A DNA stretch of 64,000 bases from Amycolatopsis sp. A133 (GTDB taxonomy: Bacteria > Actinomycetota > Actinomycetes > Mycobacteriales > Pseudonocardiaceae): contig NZ_JAVHJU010000057.1 of assembly GCF_031082405.1 (NCBI RefSeq), positions 248,001-312,000 on the forward strand. Reading direction: 5' to 3'. Below, one piece after another: positions 26,901 to 41,389 of this stretch. Under the pieces are notes generated by a model. It saw nothing but the letters and a program-made list of their open reading frames with translations, ran no database searches and had not been told where the DNA came from. A program made the translations under genes and the position numbers. Every line of letters starts with the position of its first letter. Positions within the stretch are counted from its first letter, which is position 1.

Positions 26901-26997
26901 CCCAGAGCGCGCCGACGTCGTCGGCGCCCGGGAAACGGCCGGCCATCCCGACCACGGCGATGTCCGTGGGGGAGAACTCGCTGCTGGTGTCGGTCAC
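17974..26997 (-). CDS. Bimodular type I PKS: KS-AT-KR-ACP-KS-AT-KR-ACP (modules 3 and 4)
   Basis: 3007 residues, GTG start with AGGA upstream. Approximate domains: KS1 10-430 (Cys182 in SACSTS, EAHGTGT, GHLDRAAG), AT1 545-855 (GYSLGEYVAA, selectivity motif HAFH), KR1 1000-1340 (GGLGGVG; active Ser and Tyr in LLFSSTS and GSYAAANA), ACP1 1370-1440 (NGNSLLAL), KS2 1468-1890 (TFCSTS), AT2 2010-2320 (GYSLGEYVAA, HAFH), KR2 2430-2840 (GGLGGIG, VDYCAGNAW), ACP2 2895-2970 (LGGTSLLG). HAFH indicates malonyl units, and active KRs with no DH leave beta-hydroxyls. No docking coiled coil is visible; the N-terminus is short and the C-terminus ends in a basic KAAAARRRRA tail. The AT and ACP types differ from those of the KSQ protein, suggesting separate ancestry. 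Confidence 0.93.
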   Translation of the reverse strand: MTDTSSEFSPTDIAVVGMAGRFPGADDVGALWETVRAGRSGITRFTDDELRKAGVPADRLGDPAYVKAGAVVTGVEEFDAGFFGINPKEAQILDPQHRLFLEHSQHALEDAACDPARFDGAIGVFAGCAWSTYLTHNLTPANAAREMGEIAIALGNDKDTLATRVSHTLGLSGPAFSVQSACSTSLVAVCVAASSLANFECDVALAGGVSIGVPHRVGYLYQQGGIAPPDGECRAFDAAGLGAPLGGGVGVVALRRLEDALADGDRVYAVLRGWAVNNDAGRKVGFTAPGVEGQATVIAEALAAAGLEPADIGYVEAHGTGTALGDAAEIAALQQVFAGESLRIGSVKTNVGHLDRAAGVTNLIKAALALHHEEIPPTRNLGTPNPQLTGGGAELTVVTERTPWPRTDTPRRAGVSAFGIGGTNAHVVLEEAPLPVPAAAPAGPELLVWSARSAAAADAATANLAAHLESSGDALADVAHTLQSGRTTFGHRRVLVAGSAAEAARLLASGAVSASSDAGTGRRVGFLIAGTGEQYPGLAAELYKTAPVFRAELDRCRALLDTSVLDKMLGEREGSGGLAALLGRADGGERAGDRTEVLHPALFAVEYALAQLVRSWGVEPSVLVGYSLGEYVAACLAGVLSLEDALALVTHRAKLIAALPGGAMAAVPLPFAEVRARIAGTGLDIAALNGPQLTVVSGTAEAISGLGASLAASGVPCRPLATTHAFHSRQLAPLRDELTAWVAAHITLSAPTIPYVSNVTGELVTDAPEPAYWAEHMCAPVRFDDALATVLADEDTVLLELGPGRSLGAMVRGHRACAPKRWASVIPTLPGADDPATATTALAEAAGRLWLAGVDLDWTGVRGGRAARRVGLPGYPFQRSRYWIDAPGTVTPEVPRLTAEPDGHVQLLTPSWRPEPAPASGTTGRVAILPDSGGVAAALTTLLGEVVDVAEADTVVDLSVLDLDDDVAAVHAVSRTLAAAAGDGSRSVRVLVATRAGQAAEAGSGHPPGRSGIAAGAGGRREIAEAGSSTPDPARPAAAEPRPSTPRPAQAAVAVLPVVANQEYLNLDAGTVDLDPSYHPAEAAALLAAELRSAATPLVAYRGDQRLVPGYRPAAPSAPPAIRRGGSYLITGGLGGVGLTVAEHLVTRGARRLVLASRSGGTDAAVARLRALGADVHAPRVDVGDPAAVRALLTERFDGIVHAAADSDPAGFAPLSEVDEAGIARHFAAKVGGARVLAAALDELREADRPEWTLLFSSTSALLGGVTFGSYAAANAALLAEAHGRPGWVAAAWDTWPGTLERLDARFGASMAKHAMTRAQALTAFDHLTAHAGPAVIVAAGGLDERLPGTAKPAAQPTADRFPRPDLPQPYTPPMTATERGLAEVWSSVLGVEPVGTRDNFFDLNGNSLLALQMLALVKERFGVAIPTVTLFELPTVQALAATLDDQAPAPVKAPVVVADPDDDELDRHIAIVGMAGRFPGAGTVDEFWRNLCDGVESITFFSPDELIAAGVDPAQVRDPAYVPARPVLDDVTGFDAAFFGLSPRMAALTDPQQRLFLEVCWEALEQAGYARPGDRGRVGVFGGCNLSTYLLGIAGQFTSDADASIYELVMGNDKDALTTTVSYLFDLRGPSMAVQTFCSTSLVAVHTAMRSIRAGDCEMALAGGVSVRVPDRIGHLHSPGGQESPDGHVRTFDAQAHGSMFGDGATVVVLKKLGAALRDGDHIWSVIRGSAMNNDGALKVGYTAPSVGGQSRVIADAMADARVAAEDVGYVEAHGTATELGDPIEVAALTRAFGDTAEKQYCALGSVKPNVGHLDRAAGTAGLIKASLVVREGLIPPTLHYTAPNPEIDFAHSPFRVAAELAPWTTDGGRPRIAGLNSLGMGGTNVHVVVEQPPDRPAAVPGDPDTERRYQVLPVSARTAEAADTAARRLGEHLAGTPDARLADVAFTLQEGRKTFEHRRTVVASDVDSAAAALTGAPAARVEPVQDRPVAFLFAGVGEQYPGLVGELYRREPVFRAHLDECLVHLDADGDLVTGARGGGPGLAALLGRAGDEDPRAGRLQQTELAQPLMFAVDYALARTLMDWGLRPAAMLGYSLGEYVAACLAGVLSLEDALALVAKRAELIAALPGGSMAAVPLSVTELEARFDLAGIDIAAVNGPELVVVAGETAAVEQLAQDLRAADVPCRPLRTSHAFHSRMLAPAAAELTAWITANVTLNAPELPYLSNVTGDHATAELVTDPAYWARHMGETVRFTDAAAELLADEHLAVVEIGPGPSLGALLRGLSPASRWPMITATLPAADDPRPADEVLTDGLARLWLLGADFDWSAYHGRGTATPVYRGTAPGRVPLPTYPFQRQRYWIEAAPVSGATRIETPAEGPLEEFDRIPLLPEEQWINLPTWRQTSAAPAAPQPASWLVFARAGRAEDVLDGIRRTGDPVTVVRPGAGYRPGPDATVRPGDVGDLLALLRDLKRGGTRLDRVVHLWNLDDDSLLLGLHTLVALARAAGELGLGGWTLDLAATGTQRVLHDGELRPDAATLTGPNLVIPMEYPGVQTRLIDVDAAAGAAAVVAELHRPAPGRTVALRGSRRWVPGYEVLAPQPIDQAKDVLREHGVYLITGGLGGIGLAMAERLARDSHAKLVLFGRRGLPPRERWAGIADGTDEVPGTIRDRVNRVLEVETLGGQVVVVEGDVAEEADVRRAVAVALGEFGALHGILHTAGVPGTGLMQFKEPGDADQVFAPKLPGSRALSAATADLDLDFVALFSSITSVTGGGPGQVDYCAGNAWLDAYAACHDGRTVSISWGEWTWNAWDEGLSGYEEDIQTYFREHRAKFGIDFEQGWRTLLRALASGEPHVVVSTQDLPAVTAVAARFSVDAVTSAAHGGSTADRHPRPELVTPFQEPEGDAERAVAAAWCDSLRLDRVGASDNFFELGGTSLLGISLLATLRTAFPDAELPPHIIHEAPTVAALAKIAAGGPAAIEPAPDSQAQGQLRRSGIKAAAARRRRA

Positions 26998-27004
26998 GGT
27001 GTCC

Positions 27005-30000
27005 TCATTTCCGGGTGCCGGCCAGGCGGCGGCGGCGGCCGCGCGCGGATCCGGTGGTGGCCGCCCGCGGGGCGGGGGAGTCGGTGTCGGTCAGTGCGGC
27101 GGCGAAGGCGGCCACGGTGGGGTGGCCGAAGAGGACGGCGGGGGCGATCGGTAAGCCGAGGCGCTTCTCGAGCGCGGCCACCATGGCCATGCCGACCAGC
27201 GAGTTGCCGCCGAGGTCGAAGAACGGGTCGTGCACACCGACGGCGTCGATGCCGAGGAACTCGCCCCAGACGCCGGCGATGTCCGTCTCGAGCTCGCCGC
27301 GCGGGGCGGCGTACTCGGTGCGCAGCGGCGGCCGCGGGTACCGCGTGGCCGGCGCCGGGGCCGCTTCGAGCAGCCCGCCGAGGTCGTTGAGCGCGGCCAG
27401 CTCGCGGCGGGCCGCCGGCAGGTCCTGGCGCAGGGCCACGACGGTGCCCCGGACGCCGTGGCCGGCCAGTTTGTCGAGCAGCGCGCACCCGGCTTCCGCG
27501 GTGAAGCCGTAACGGCGGCGGTAGGCGAGGCGGGCTTCCCCGGTGGCCGCGTCGGCCCAAGCGTCGTGCTGCCAGTGCCCCCAGGCTACGGTGACCACCT
27601 GCGTGTCCGCCGTGGACAGTGCGGCGCCGTGGGCGTCGAGGACGCTGTTGGCCGCGCAGTAGTCGGCTTCGCCGATCCCCCCGACGACCGTGACGATCGA
27701 GGAGAACAGGACCAGGCGCCGGGGCCGCGCTTCCAGGAGCGGCCCGACCGCTTGGACCTTCGGGGCGAGCGTCCGGTGCATGTCCTCGGCGGTCCGGCGC
27801 TGCGCGAGCCCGCCGCCCGGCAGGCCCGCGGCGTGCACGATGGAGTCGAACTCGCCGAACTGCGCCTTGGCTTCGGCCAGCGCGGCCCGCAGCTGCTCCG
27901 GGACACCCACGTCGGCCTTGATGGTCAGCACTTCGGCGTTCTGCAGTTCCGCGAGGTCGCCCGGTGACGCGTCGCCGGTGCGGCTGACGAGGGCGAGTTT
28001 GCGGGCGCCGTGGCGGACGAGGTGCTTGGCCACGATCATGCCGAGGCCCCGGGTGCCGCCGGTGATCACGTGCGTGCCGCCCCAGTCCGGGGTGACCTCG
28101 TCGAGGGTGATCTCGGTGTACTCCTGGAGACGGCGGCGTCCGCCGCGCCGGCCCGCGAGCACCGGTGCTGTCGCGGTGTCTTCGGGCCACGGCCGGGCCA
28201 GTTCGTCCAGGAGGTGCTCGGCCGGGGTGCCGGGTTCGACGTCGACGCCACGCCACCGCAGGCCCGGGTACTCGGCGCGGACACCGCGGCCGAGGCCGTG
28301 CACCAGCGCGGCGTCCGGGTCGGTCAGGTCGCCGCCGGTGATCTCGGCCGCGCCGGTGGTGACGGTCAGCAGCCGGACGTCGTGGCCGTCCAGGGCCTGG
28401 ACGGTCCGCAGGAGGTCGTCGAAGCCGCCTTCGTGCACCACGTGCACCGGCTGGGGCAGCGTCGCCGGGTCGGTGCCGACGGTCATGCCCGCTGCACCGG
28501 CCAGCGTGGCCAGCTCGGCGTTCGTCGTGATCAGCGAGCCTTGCGGGGTGGCCGCGGGCCGGGTCGGGTCGAGGCGCCACACCGGCGTGTAGATCCGGCC
28601 GGCGTCTTCGGCGTCTTCGACGGGGCCGGCTTGCGTGCGGGTGGCCGGCGGCCAGAACTTGGTGCGCTGGAAGGGGTAGCCGGGCAGGCTGACGGTCCGG
28701 CCGCCCCGTCGCAGGGCCGTGAAGTCGACGGCGACGCCGAGTTCCCACAGCCGGGCGAGGGTGTCGAGGAGCGCGGTGCGTTCGGCGGGGCGGTTCTCGA
28801 CGGGCCAAGGCGCGGGCAGCGTGCCGAGGACGGTGGGGCGGGCGTCGGCCTGGTTCTGGCGGACCAGGCCGCCGAGGGTCTGGCCCGGGCCGAGCTCGAC
28901 GTAGGCGTCGACGTCTTCGCCGGCGCAGTGCCGGACGCCGTCGGCGAACCGCACCGGGCGGCAGAGGTGCCCGGCCCAGTACTGCGGGTCGATGGCTTCG
29001 GCGTCGGTGAGGACGGTGCCGGTCGCGTTCGAGACGATCGGGATCCGCGGTGCCTGCCGGGGCACGGAGGCGACCAGTTCGGCCAGCTCGTGGCGGGCGG
29101 GTTCGAGCAGTTTGGAGTGGAACGGGTGAGCCGAGCGCAGGGCACGCGCGGCGAGCCCGGCTTCTTTCAGTTGCCCGGCGGCGGTTTCGACCGCTTCGGG
29201 TGCTCCACTGAGGACGGTCATCTGCGGACCGTTGAGCGCGGCGACGTCGACGTTCGTCTCACCGAGCGCTGCGGCGACCTGGCCGGCGGAGGCGGCGACG
29301 GCGAGCATCCGCCCGGCCGGCGCACGCCCGATCAGCCGGGCCCGTCCGGTGACCACGTACAGGGCGTCGGCCAGGGTGAAGACCCCGGCAAGACAGGCGG
29401 CGACGTACTCGCCGAGGCTGTAGCCGACGAGCAGGCCGGGCTTGACACCTCGGTCGGCGAGCAGCTGCGCGAGCGCGTATTCGACGGTGAAGAGGAGGGG
29501 GTGGGCAACCTCGGCGTGGTCGAGGAGCTCATCGACGGGCCCGGCCCCGAAGAACGACGCTTCGGCGGCGAGTGGCTCCGCGAAGAAGGCGGCGCGGAGG
29601 TCGACCCCGCACCGGTCGGCGGCGATGGCGCAGCAGTCGTTGACGGCGGCGGCGAAGACGGGCTCGTCGCGGTAGAGCTGCGTGGCCAGGCCGCGGTACT
29701 GGTCCCCGACACCGGGCAGCAGGAATGCGACCTTCGGTTGGCCGGGCTTGCGGTGCACGCCGGGAACAGAGGCGACGGAGGCCAGCTGCCGGGCGGCATC
29801 TTCGACACCGGTGGCGACGACGGCCCGGCGGTGATCCAGGTGGGCGCGGCCTTCGCGCAAGGTGTGAGCGAGGTCGGCCAGGGTCGGGTTCGTGGCCGGG
29901 GCCGCCGAGGTGCCCGGACGGTCGGTTTGCGTACCCGGACGGTCGGTTTGCGGGTCTGCGGTGTCGGTTCGCGTGTCTGAACGGTCGGTTCGCGTGGCTG

Positions 30001-31639
30001 GAGCGGCATCACTCGTGATTGCAGGGGCATCTCGCGTGTCTGAACGGGCATCACTCGTGGCTGGAGAGGCATCACTCGTGATTGCAGGGGCATCTCGCGT
30101 GACGGGAGGGGCATCTCGCGTGATTGGCGGGGCATCACTCGTGATTGGCGGGGCATCAGCCGCGAGCTGGGCGAGGCGGGTGAGTTGCGCGCGCAGTGCG
30201 GCTGCCGAGGCGGCCGAGACCGGGATCAGCTCGGCGACCGGCTCCACACTCTCCGGCCGCGCCTGAGCCGGCCGCGCCTCAGCAGGGGGTGCGGCCTCCA
30301 GGACCAGGTGGGCGTTCGTCCCCGACCAGCCGAACGAACTCACCCCCGCCACCGCCGGACGCCCGTGGTCCGGCAGCGGGGCCAGCTCCGTCGCGGGTCG
30401 CACCGCCGAGTTCGCCAGCACCTGCTCCGCCGGGTCGGTCATGTGCAGGTTCGGCGGCAGCTCGCCGTTCTCCAGCACCAGCACCGTCTTGATCAGCCCG
30501 GCGATCCCCGCCGCGGTGTGGGTGTGGCCGATGTTGGTCTTCACCGCCCCCACGGTGAGCGGCCGGCCGGCCGGACGGCCGCCGAACACGTCGCCGAGCG
30601 CGCCCAGCTCGATCTCGTCGCCGAGCGGCGTACCCGAGCCGTGCGCCTCCAGGAAGTCCACGTCGTCCGGTGCGGCACCGGCGTCGGAAAGAGCCCGGCG
30701 GATCACCTCCACCTGGGCGCCGCGGTTGGGGGCCGTCAGCCCGTTGCTGCGGCCGTCCTGGTTGACCGCCGAGCCGCGGATCACCGCGCGGATGCGGTGG
30801 CCGTCGCGCAGGGCGTCGGACAGCCGGGCGAGCACCACCATCCCGCCGCCCTCGCCCATCATGTAACCGTCGGCGCTGCTGTCGAACGTGTGGCAGCGGT
30901 CGGTCGGCGACAGCAGTGCGTTGCGGCTGCTGTACACGTACAGGAACGGGTGCAAGGCCAGGAATCCGCCGCCCGCCAGCGCGTAGTCGCATTCGCCCGC
31001 CCGCAGCGCCCGGGCCGCCAGGTGCACCGCGACCAGCGTCGACGAACACGCCGTGTCCAGGGAGAACGCCGGGCCGCGCAGGTCGAAGTGGTAGGCCAGC
31101 CGCCCGGCGACGACGCTGGCGAGGCTGCCCTGGCCCATGTACGGGTCGGCGTACACGCCGGTGCCTTCGCGCTCCGCCTCGACCTGGCCGTACTGGAAGG
31201 CGTCGGAAAACCCGAGGAGCACGCCGGTGCGGCTGCCCGCCAGCCGCGGCGCCGGCGTGCCCGCGTCGTCCATCGCCTCCCACGCCAGCTCCATGAGCAG
31301 CCGCTGCTGCGGGTCCAGCCGCAGTGCCTCCTGCGGCGCGTAGCCGAAGAAGCCGGCGTCCCAGCCGTCCACTTCGGACAAGAAGGCGCCACGGCGGCGG
31401 GTGTCGGGCAGGTGGTCGAACCGGCCGGCGGGCACGTCGCCGACTTCGGCGGCGCGGCCCTCGCGCAGCAGCTTCCAATACGCGTCGACGTCCGGGGCGC
31501 CGGGGAACCGGCACGACATGCCGATGACGGCGATGGGCTCGCTCTCGCGGGCCTCGTACTCGGCGAGCCGCTTGCGCGCGCCCGCGAGCTCGGCCGTCGC
31601 CCGCTTCAGGTAGTCGCGAAGCTTGTCTTCGCCGGTCAT
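27005..31639 (-). CDS. Monomodular type I PKS: docking-KS-AT-KR-ACP (module 2)
   Basis: 1544 residues from the ATG at 31639; the frame is open to 31663 but only with a TTG. Residues 1-33 form a coiled-coil N-terminal docking domain (LRDYLKRATAELAGARKRL). KS 34-460 (nucleophile near 198 in DTACSSTLVAV; EAHGSGT; GHTHTAAG). Residues about 495-578 are a perfect-register heptapeptide repeat. AT about 625-960 has GVGDQYRG, GYSLGEYVAA and the unusual selectivity motif HPFH near 839. KR about 1010-1400 (GGTRGLG; YCAAN) appears active. ACP about 1440-1510 (LGGNSLVG). The C-terminus is basic (RGRRRRLAGTRK). HPFH differs from malonyl HAFH and methylmalonyl YASH, so this module is one candidate for the hydroxymalonyl-type unit. 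Confidence 0.92.
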   Translation of the reverse strand: MTGEDKLRDYLKRATAELAGARKRLAEYEARESEPIAVIGMSCRFPGAPDVDAYWKLLREGRAAEVGDVPAGRFDHLPDTRRRGAFLSEVDGWDAGFFGYAPQEALRLDPQQRLLMELAWEAMDDAGTPAPRLAGSRTGVLLGFSDAFQYGQVEAEREGTGVYADPYMGQGSLASVVAGRLAYHFDLRGPAFSLDTACSSTLVAVHLAARALRAGECDYALAGGGFLALHPFLYVYSSRNALLSPTDRCHTFDSSADGYMMGEGGGMVVLARLSDALRDGHRIRAVIRGSAVNQDGRSNGLTAPNRGAQVEVIRRALSDAGAAPDDVDFLEAHGSGTPLGDEIELGALGDVFGGRPAGRPLTVGAVKTNIGHTHTAAGIAGLIKTVLVLENGELPPNLHMTDPAEQVLANSAVRPATELAPLPDHGRPAVAGVSSFGWSGTNAHLVLEAAPPAEARPAQARPESVEPVAELIPVSAASAAALRAQLTRLAQLAADAPPITSDAPPITRDAPPVTRDAPAITSDASPATSDARSDTRDAPAITSDAAPATRTDRSDTRTDTADPQTDRPGTQTDRPGTSAAPATNPTLADLAHTLREGRAHLDHRRAVVATGVEDAARQLASVASVPGVHRKPGQPKVAFLLPGVGDQYRGLATQLYRDEPVFAAAVNDCCAIAADRCGVDLRAAFFAEPLAAEASFFGAGPVDELLDHAEVAHPLLFTVEYALAQLLADRGVKPGLLVGYSLGEYVAACLAGVFTLADALYVVTGRARLIGRAPAGRMLAVAASAGQVAAALGETNVDVAALNGPQMTVLSGAPEAVETAAGQLKEAGLAARALRSAHPFHSKLLEPARHELAELVASVPRQAPRIPIVSNATGTVLTDAEAIDPQYWAGHLCRPVRFADGVRHCAGEDVDAYVELGPGQTLGGLVRQNQADARPTVLGTLPAPWPVENRPAERTALLDTLARLWELGVAVDFTALRRGGRTVSLPGYPFQRTKFWPPATRTQAGPVEDAEDAGRIYTPVWRLDPTRPAATPQGSLITTNAELATLAGAAGMTVGTDPATLPQPVHVVHEGGFDDLLRTVQALDGHDVRLLTVTTGAAEITGGDLTDPDAALVHGLGRGVRAEYPGLRWRGVDVEPGTPAEHLLDELARPWPEDTATAPVLAGRRGGRRRLQEYTEITLDEVTPDWGGTHVITGGTRGLGMIVAKHLVRHGARKLALVSRTGDASPGDLAELQNAEVLTIKADVGVPEQLRAALAEAKAQFGEFDSIVHAAGLPGGGLAQRRTAEDMHRTLAPKVQAVGPLLEARPRRLVLFSSIVTVVGGIGEADYCAANSVLDAHGAALSTADTQVVTVAWGHWQHDAWADAATGEARLAYRRRYGFTAEAGCALLDKLAGHGVRGTVVALRQDLPAARRELAALNDLGGLLEAAPAPATRYPRPPLRTEYAAPRGELETDIAGVWGEFLGIDAVGVHDPFFDLGGNSLVGMAMVAALEKRLGLPIAPAVLFGHPTVAAFAAALTDTDSPAPRAATTGSARGRRRRLAGTRK
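29906..30157 (-). repeat. Twelve-unit 21-bp (heptapeptide) tandem repeat inside the module 2 PKS gene
   Basis: Twelve consecutive 7-residue units lie in the linker between KS and AT, for example DAPPITS, DAPPITR, DAPAITS, DARSDTR and TDRPGTQ. The first eight are DAx-type and the last four TDx-type. The DNA repeats (ggcatcactcgtgattggcgg and variants) with a 21-base period. Composition is Pro/Thr/Asp-rich, hence probably an extended flexible spacer. The repeat falls at the N-terminal end of the usual KS-AT linker. Confidence 0.93.
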
Positions 31640-31667
31640 AACCGAACCCCTATCCGTTCGCAAAAGG

Positions 31668-39662
<7,995 letters not shown>

Positions 39663-40144
39663 AGTTCACCCATCGTCGGAAGGGATCGCGGAAATCGGGA
39701 AATGCGGGGGTGGTGACCGGATGGCGCCGGTTTGCGGGAAATTCCCGGTGGGCCGGTGGATTCCGATCGTGCGTGCCGCGCACCCCGTTCGTCAAGGGGC
39801 GTTTCGCGGAACGGCGGTGGCAGGCAGGCGACGGCAGGAAGCTGCCACCGAGCGCGCCACCCGCCTGGAGCAGCGGCGCCGCCGCACTGCGCCGAACGGT
39901 GTGGTCAATTGCTCTGACCTGCGAAAACGTTCCATCGGTCTGCTGTGGATGGTGCTGCCGGAGTGACCGTGCGGGCACAGCAGGTACACCTGGGTGCCGC
40001 GGTCCCCACGCGAGCGCCGAATCTGGGTGAGGACTACCCATGCCCGGGTGGTGGTGCGCTTGCTTCAGTGGTCCCCGGTTGCCGCGGAACTACCGCGGCG
40101 GTGTTTCCGGTATTCATTTCCCGTGCTCGAAGAAAAGGAAAGCG
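39663..40144. promoter_or_regulatory. 482-base divergent intergenic region
   Basis: No gene is seen here. It separates the PKS operon start (minus) from the decarboxylase gene (plus) and must hold promoters for both. Visible structures are a perfect 11-base palindrome gggaaattccc at 39736-39746 and a stem with arms 40081-40087 and 40093-40099 (gccgcgg, 5-base loop, ccgcggc). A weak -10-like TATTCA sits at 40111. I see no convincing -35/-10 pair on either strand. The long spacing suggests binding by one or more pathway regulators. Confidence 0.5.
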
Positions 40145-41374
40145 ATGGCGAACACGACGGAAGCCGCGGCGGCGCCGTTCGGCCGGGCCGGCGGTGTGCT
40201 CACCGTGGGCGGCGTGCCCGTGGACCGGCTCGCGGCGCGGGTCGGCACCACCCCCTTCTTCGCCTACGACCGCTCGCTGGTCACCGCCCGCGTCGAGCGG
40301 GTGCGGTCCGCGCTGCCCGGTGGCGTCGAGCTGAGCTACGCGGTCAAGGCCAACCCCATGCCCGCCCTGCTGCACCACCTCGCCGGCCTCGTCGACGGGC
40401 TCGACGTCGCCTCCGCCGGTGAGCTGCGCCAGGCCCTCGACACGACCGTGCCGCCGGAGCGGATCAGCTTCGCCGGGCCCGGCAAGACCCCGGCCGAGCT
40501 GGCCCGCGCGGTCGCCGCCGGGGTCACCGTCGAGCTGGAGTCCACCACCGAACTGGCCCGGGTGCAGGAGGCGGGCGACCGCCTCGGCCTCACCCCGCGC
40601 GTGGCGCTGCGGGTGAACCCCGACTTCGCCGTGCGCGGTTCCGGCATGCGCCTGGGCGGTGGCCCGCAGCAGTTCGGCATCGACGCCGAGCGCGTGCCCG
40701 CCGTGCTCGCCGAAGTCGGGGCCGCGGGCCTGGACTTCCAAGGCTTCCACGTCTTCGCCGGCTCCCAGAACCTGCGGGCGGAAAGCCTCTGCGAAGCCCA
40801 GCGCGCGACGGTCGACCTGGTGCTCCAGCTCGCGGACGCGGCCCCCGGCCCGGTGCGGTCGGTGAACCTCGGCGGCGGCTTCGGCATCCCCTACACCGCC
40901 CGCGACACGGCACTGGACCTCGACGAGGTCGGCGAGAACCTGGCGAAACTCCTGGAAGTCTCGCTTCGGCCGGCGCTACCCGAGGCGCGCGTGGTGATCG
41001 AGCTCGGCCGCTACCTCGTCGGCGAGGCGGGGGTGTACCTCACCCGGGTGGTCGACCGGAAGGTCTCGCGCGGCACGACGTTCCTCGTCGTCGACGGCGG
41101 CCTGCACCACCAGCTGGCCGCGTCCGGCCACTTCGGCCAGGCCATCCGCCGCAACTACCCGCTCGCGCTGGCGTCCGCGCCCGGTGGTCCCGAAGAGACG
41201 GTGACGGTGGTCGGCTGCCTGTGCACCCCGCTCGACCTCCTCGGCGACCGGGTTTCGCTGCCCGGGGCGGCGATCGGCGACCTGATCGCGATCTTCCAGG
41301 CCGGCGCCTACGGCCTGACCGCCAGCCCCACCGCCTTCCTCGGGCACCCGGCGCCGCCCGAAGTCCTCGTCTGA
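40145..41374 (+). CDS. Fold-III PLP-dependent decarboxylase (BtrK/DAP-decarboxylase-like)
   Basis: 409 residues, start preceded by AAAAGGAAAG. It contains the PLP lysine Lys68 in SYAVKANPMPALL, the phosphate-binding GGGFGIPY, and the C-terminal catalytic Cys region VGCLCTPLDLLGD. The family includes diaminopimelate, ornithine and arginine decarboxylases, the enzymes found with exosortase loci, and carrier-dependent members such as BtrK (acts on glutamyl-ACP in butirosin) and VinO (vicenistatin). With an ATP-grasp ligase (51184) and free ACPs in the cluster, decarboxylation of an amino-acyl-ACP is plausible. A free amino acid substrate is not excluded. Confidence 0.85.
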   Translation: MANTTEAAAAPFGRAGGVLTVGGVPVDRLAARVGTTPFFAYDRSLVTARVERVRSALPGGVELSYAVKANPMPALLHHLAGLVDGLDVASAGELRQALDTTVPPERISFAGPGKTPAELARAVAAGVTVELESTTELARVQEAGDRLGLTPRVALRVNPDFAVRGSGMRLGGGPQQFGIDAERVPAVLAEVGAAGLDFQGFHVFAGSQNLRAESLCEAQRATVDLVLQLADAAPGPVRSVNLGGGFGIPYTARDTALDLDEVGENLAKLLEVSLRPALPEARVVIELGRYLVGEAGVYLTRVVDRKVSRGTTFLVVDGGLHHQLAASGHFGQAIRRNYPLALASAPGGPEETVTVVGCLCTPLDLLGDRVSLPGAAIGDLIAIFQAGAYGLTASPTAFLGHPAPPEVLV

Positions 41375-41389
41375 CCCCGGAGGAACACC

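Noticed and set aside
24085..27390. Long plus-strand frame opposite the modules 3/4 PKS
   Set aside because: Shadow frame of the real PKS genes; low-complexity translation and no motif.
29906..30157. CRISPR-like 21-base repeat
   Set aside because: It is in frame within a PKS gene, has no spacers and encodes a heptapeptide linker.
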